Shown here: piece by piece, positions 60,880 through 64,000 of the stretch
Layout: each line of letters starts with the position of its first letter
Position numbering within the stretch: the stretch's first letter is position 1
NCBI RefSeq assembly: GCF_018812025.1
Contig: NC_063049.1
Span: 13,674,258-13,738,257, forward strand
Reading direction: 5' to 3'
From: Megalobrama amblycephala
Lineage: Eukaryota; Chordata; Actinopteri; Cypriniformes; Xenocyprididae
Length of the DNA: 64,000 bases
Notes under the pieces: generated by a model
The model's input: the letters and a program-made list of their open reading frames with translations, nothing else
What the model was told of the DNA's origin: nothing
Databases searched by the model: none
Position numbers and translations under genes: made by a program

Positions 60880-61215
60880 AAAAACTGTAATATTGTGAAA
60901 TATGATTACAAATAAATGTTTTCCATTTGAATATATTTTAAAATGTAATTTACTCCTGTGATTGCAAAGCTGAGTGTTCAGCATCATTACTCCAGTCTTC
61001 GGTGTCACATGATTCTTCGGAAATCATTCTAATATTCTGATTTGAAACGTTTCTTATTTTCAATGTTGAAAACACATGAGCTGCTTATTGTTTTTGTGGA
61101 AACCATTATGCATTTTTCAGAATTCTTTGAAGAATAAAAAGAACAGCATTTATTTATTTAGCATTTATAATGCATCACTGCTGAATAAAATAATACATTT
61201 CTCTCAAAAAAATGA
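60880..61215. repeat. Reverse copy of the 41-460 interspersed repeat
   Basis: Contains CAGCATCATTACTCCAGTCT, CGGTGTCACATGATTCTTCG and the terminal CACTGCTGAATAAAATAATA. Confidence 0.75.
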
Positions 61216-61254
61216 ATCTGAAAATGAAATGACTAATGGCAAACTTTTCAACCT

Positions 61255-61258
<4 letters not shown>

Positions 61259-61331
<73 letters not shown>
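61259..61331. repeat. (TA)n microsatellite
   Basis: About 36 uninterrupted dinucleotides. Confidence 0.97.
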
Positions 61332-61334
<3 letters not shown>

Positions 61335-64000
61335 AAAAAATGTTCAGACATTTTTGATATATTTTTACTAGTGGGTGCAGAACACTAGTTAATTTATGTA
61401 AGTGAGGATAGCAAAACAAAGTAAACTGTGAGATATTATACCAAAAAAATTTTCATACAGTGGACTACCAGTAAAATTGATAAACCAAAATTTATTCAGA
61501 CACTTTGACCTGACAATGTTTTGCTTAAGTGTTATCTGACATAATTAAGATATTTTTTTTCTGACAGTTTAACTCTAAGTTCTTTATCATATTTTATTAC
61601 CATTTTTTAAACTATAGTGAATAAACTGTATTAATGAATTAAATGTTCAAGGTGTCTGAATAAAATATGGTTAGACTGTGCATCCTCAAAATCAAACACC
61701 TTGAACAATTTTGGTAAAATCTGGTTCATGAAGCATCTAAATGCTTGCATTTTCCATTTAAAATGTTTTAGATGTTCAAATGCAAACTATGCACTGCTAG
61801 AACCATTTTTATGCATTAGGAAACATCTATAAATTCAAATCCAAAGTCAGACAGATCAGGCACGGATCCTCCGGTCAATAGGAAATTAAGGAAGAGATGG
61901 ACCGTTGTTAATTACATTGCTGAACAGTCATTACCCAGCCACTCTCACAGTGTGTGATGAGAAATGCTAAAATCATAATTCTAAGGTGCTGAAAGAACGT
62001 TGTTGAAGTTTCTGTTCCACTCTTTATAGGAGCTTGTTGCTTGTGTTTGTTTCATGCACATTAAGCATCTGACTTTGGCTGTGATGAATGTCATCTGCAA
62101 GTAAACAGGCCACAGCTCTGGAGCAAAGCAAATGGCAGCTTCCAGCCTTAATTCCTTAATTCATTATGCAAACATGATCTATTGCCGAGCCCAGTGTACT
62201 GATGAATATCAAGAGAACCTTATGTTTAAGTCCTGAAACATCTGCCGGGAGGGATCAGTCATTCAGACTTCAATGCATAAACATGCAAAACGGAGGCAGT
62301 AAAGGTAATTTCATCAGTATATTCAACATCAGCCCATATTCTGAAAGGTTAAAGCCAGTGAGGGAGGGTTTGCGAGTGACCACATCAGTCCACAAGATTT
62401 TATCAGTTATTTAGCCAATGCGATTTCCAATTGTGTGCTCTTCAACCTCAATTAGCTCATGTATCGCTAATTTGTGCATGGATTATATAAATGCATTATC
62501 ATATTATCCTACATATAGCTTGCTCTACATTAAACACGGTTGTTTTAATATATACAGCATGATATTAAATCAATAGCCTTTTCACATCACGACAAAATGA
62601 CAATGCAAAAACATGTTTTTACGTTTGGTTTTATATTTGGTTTTTCTAAATGATCTCATATTTTTGCAGCAGTTTTCAGCTGTGTATTTTGCATAATATG
62701 GTTTGGCATATTATTATGGTTCATACAAATGTATAAACAATATCTGTGTTTTCAAAAGTTGGGCCTTTTACTAAATTGAGGAAACACTCAAGAAATAATA
62801 ATAAAAAAGCGCAAAAGATAAACACACATGGCTCACTGAATTAAGTGACTCTGTTGTTGTTTTTTACATAACAAAATGAAAAAAAGTACCTACCTTTCAA
62901 GCAGAACCTGACTTTTTTTCCTCTCTGTATATTTTTCCCGTGGACTAAAAAGTACCCAGAATCATCCATCGGTACGACATCTGCTCTTCTCAACAAATTG
63001 AACTGTGCTCAATAGCCTTAGGCATTGCATTTATCATTTCTCTAAAAACAAATTACTGAAATAAATGCTTGATGTTAAAAAGTTTTAGCATAGCTCCACC
63101 AGTATGAAACTCTCTCTCTCTCTCTGTCTCACATCTTTCCACAGTGAACATCAGGTTGTGAAGTTTTAAATGTTTTACTTATGCAGCTTCCAAATGCTTC
63201 ATTCATACCTTCTCCATTTTCATCATGTGTCCAGTCTGTGGCTGTAAATATTGATATTTATGAGTCAATAGTAAGTCCCGAACTCAACCTTAAATTGATT
63301 ATTTTTATTTTGTGTTTTCTTGACGATTTCCTGTAAATATTTCACTAGTGCATTTTCATAATGTGTGCTGAAGAAATACATATTTTATATTTTTATGATA
63401 ATGAGCGAAATCAGTGCATATGTAATGCAATGAATGGTGACAAGGATGAAATTCACAGCAAAATCGATTACATCCACATCGTCCACCGACGGAAACATTT
63501 TGAAATTGTTGGTAACTAAGCAACAGGCTGAGTGAGGAATGCTTGCTGCTGTGGATGGATGATACGCTCTGCATATGCTGCTGTCTACCAGTGAACACTA
63601 GATAGTAACCTATCTGCACCAAAACATCTTTTTATTATTGTCGGAATATCTTTTGCTTCTCTTTCGTGTACAATAATGATTGTACAATCTATTACAGGCA
63701 TTTATATTGTATCAGTTTTTTTTTTAAAGATAAAATTCAAAGAATGTGTCATCTAACCAGGAAAATGTCTAGTTAGGGTAGATGACCTTCAGAAACCGAC
63801 AGTAGGTAAAAGTGGTTCAGTCACAGTAATAAAGGCTTTTCCAGACAATGTCTACTTGTGAACCTCAAAAGGATACTTCGCTACAGAGCAATGCCCTTTC
63901 ATGTCCGCCGGAAGATTCAGAGCACTCACAAAAAGGGTCTTCGTATGACCTCAATTCACTGACGTGTGCGTCTAGTAGTGTTGATAGATGCTATTATTTC
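61332..64000. other. Distal upstream region, no gene recognised
   Basis: No family signature in either strand; 61850-62460 is complex sequence without repeats. (TC)n at 63109-63124. An 88-codon open frame at 63622-63356 has no recognisable features. Confidence 0.4.

Noticed and set aside
61076..61357. 93-codon frame with Tyr-Ile repeats
   Set aside because: Made by the (TA)n run and an interspersed repeat; same for frames at 1411-1662 and 39159-39434.
63356..63622. 88-codon Cys/His-containing frame
   Set aside because: No family pattern, no splice or start context; likely chance.
50395..64000. htr1f or another neighbour seen next to POU1F1 in human
   Set aside because: No receptor-like or other conserved coding sequence found in any frame.

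Overview
The window is vertebrate nuclear DNA, almost certainly from a teleost and probably a cyprinid. It is AT-rich, has intron-split genes, and is crowded with small inverted-repeat DNA transposons of types common in carp, minnow and zebrafish genomes. The species call is inference from repeat style and protein sequence. It contains three protein-coding genes in the order vgll3 (minus), chmp2b (plus), pou1f1 (minus). As I recall, human chromosome 3p has the same order and orientation, so this is a conserved syntenic block.

Layout. Positions 654-3750 hold the first three coding exons of vgll3, a TEAD co-factor; its last short exon lies left of position 1. Positions 3751-16597 are the head-to-head intergenic region, with a TTAA-flanked element (5168-5982), an inverted-repeat MITE (8115-8428) and a degenerate tandem array with tRNA-like and primer-binding-site-like segments (about 9400-11470). 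Positions 16598-30993 are the six coding exons of chmp2b (216 aa, ESCRT-III). Its first intron carries a tandem 81-bp repeat in which nearly every unit looks like a 3' splice site. Positions 30994-38042 are the tail-to-tail spacer, with a three-deep nest of transposons and a 1.3-kb non-coding LTR element with two identical LTRs. Positions 38043-50394 are the seven coding exons of pou1f1 (Pit-1, 354 aa, POU-specific domain plus homeodomain), with heavily nested transposons in intron 1. Positions 50395-64000 are upstream of pou1f1 and hold no recognisable host gene. They hold transposons, a CpG-rich inverted-repeat element with pol III-like boxes, a decayed Pro/Ala/Ser/Glu repeat ORF and an almost perfect 44-bp-arm hairpin.

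The three genes are not an operon and do not act in one pathway: vgll3 works with TEAD in Hippo-related transcription, chmp2b in membrane scission at endosomes, and pou1f1 in pituitary GH/PRL/TSH cell fate. The most unusual material is repetitive: the LTR miniature element, the splice-acceptor minisatellite, the tRNA-like array, and two inverted copies of a TTAA-targeting element that bracket the pou1f1 promoter and exon 1. Exon joins were made by reading splice consensus, phase and family sequence by eye; no alignment was run.
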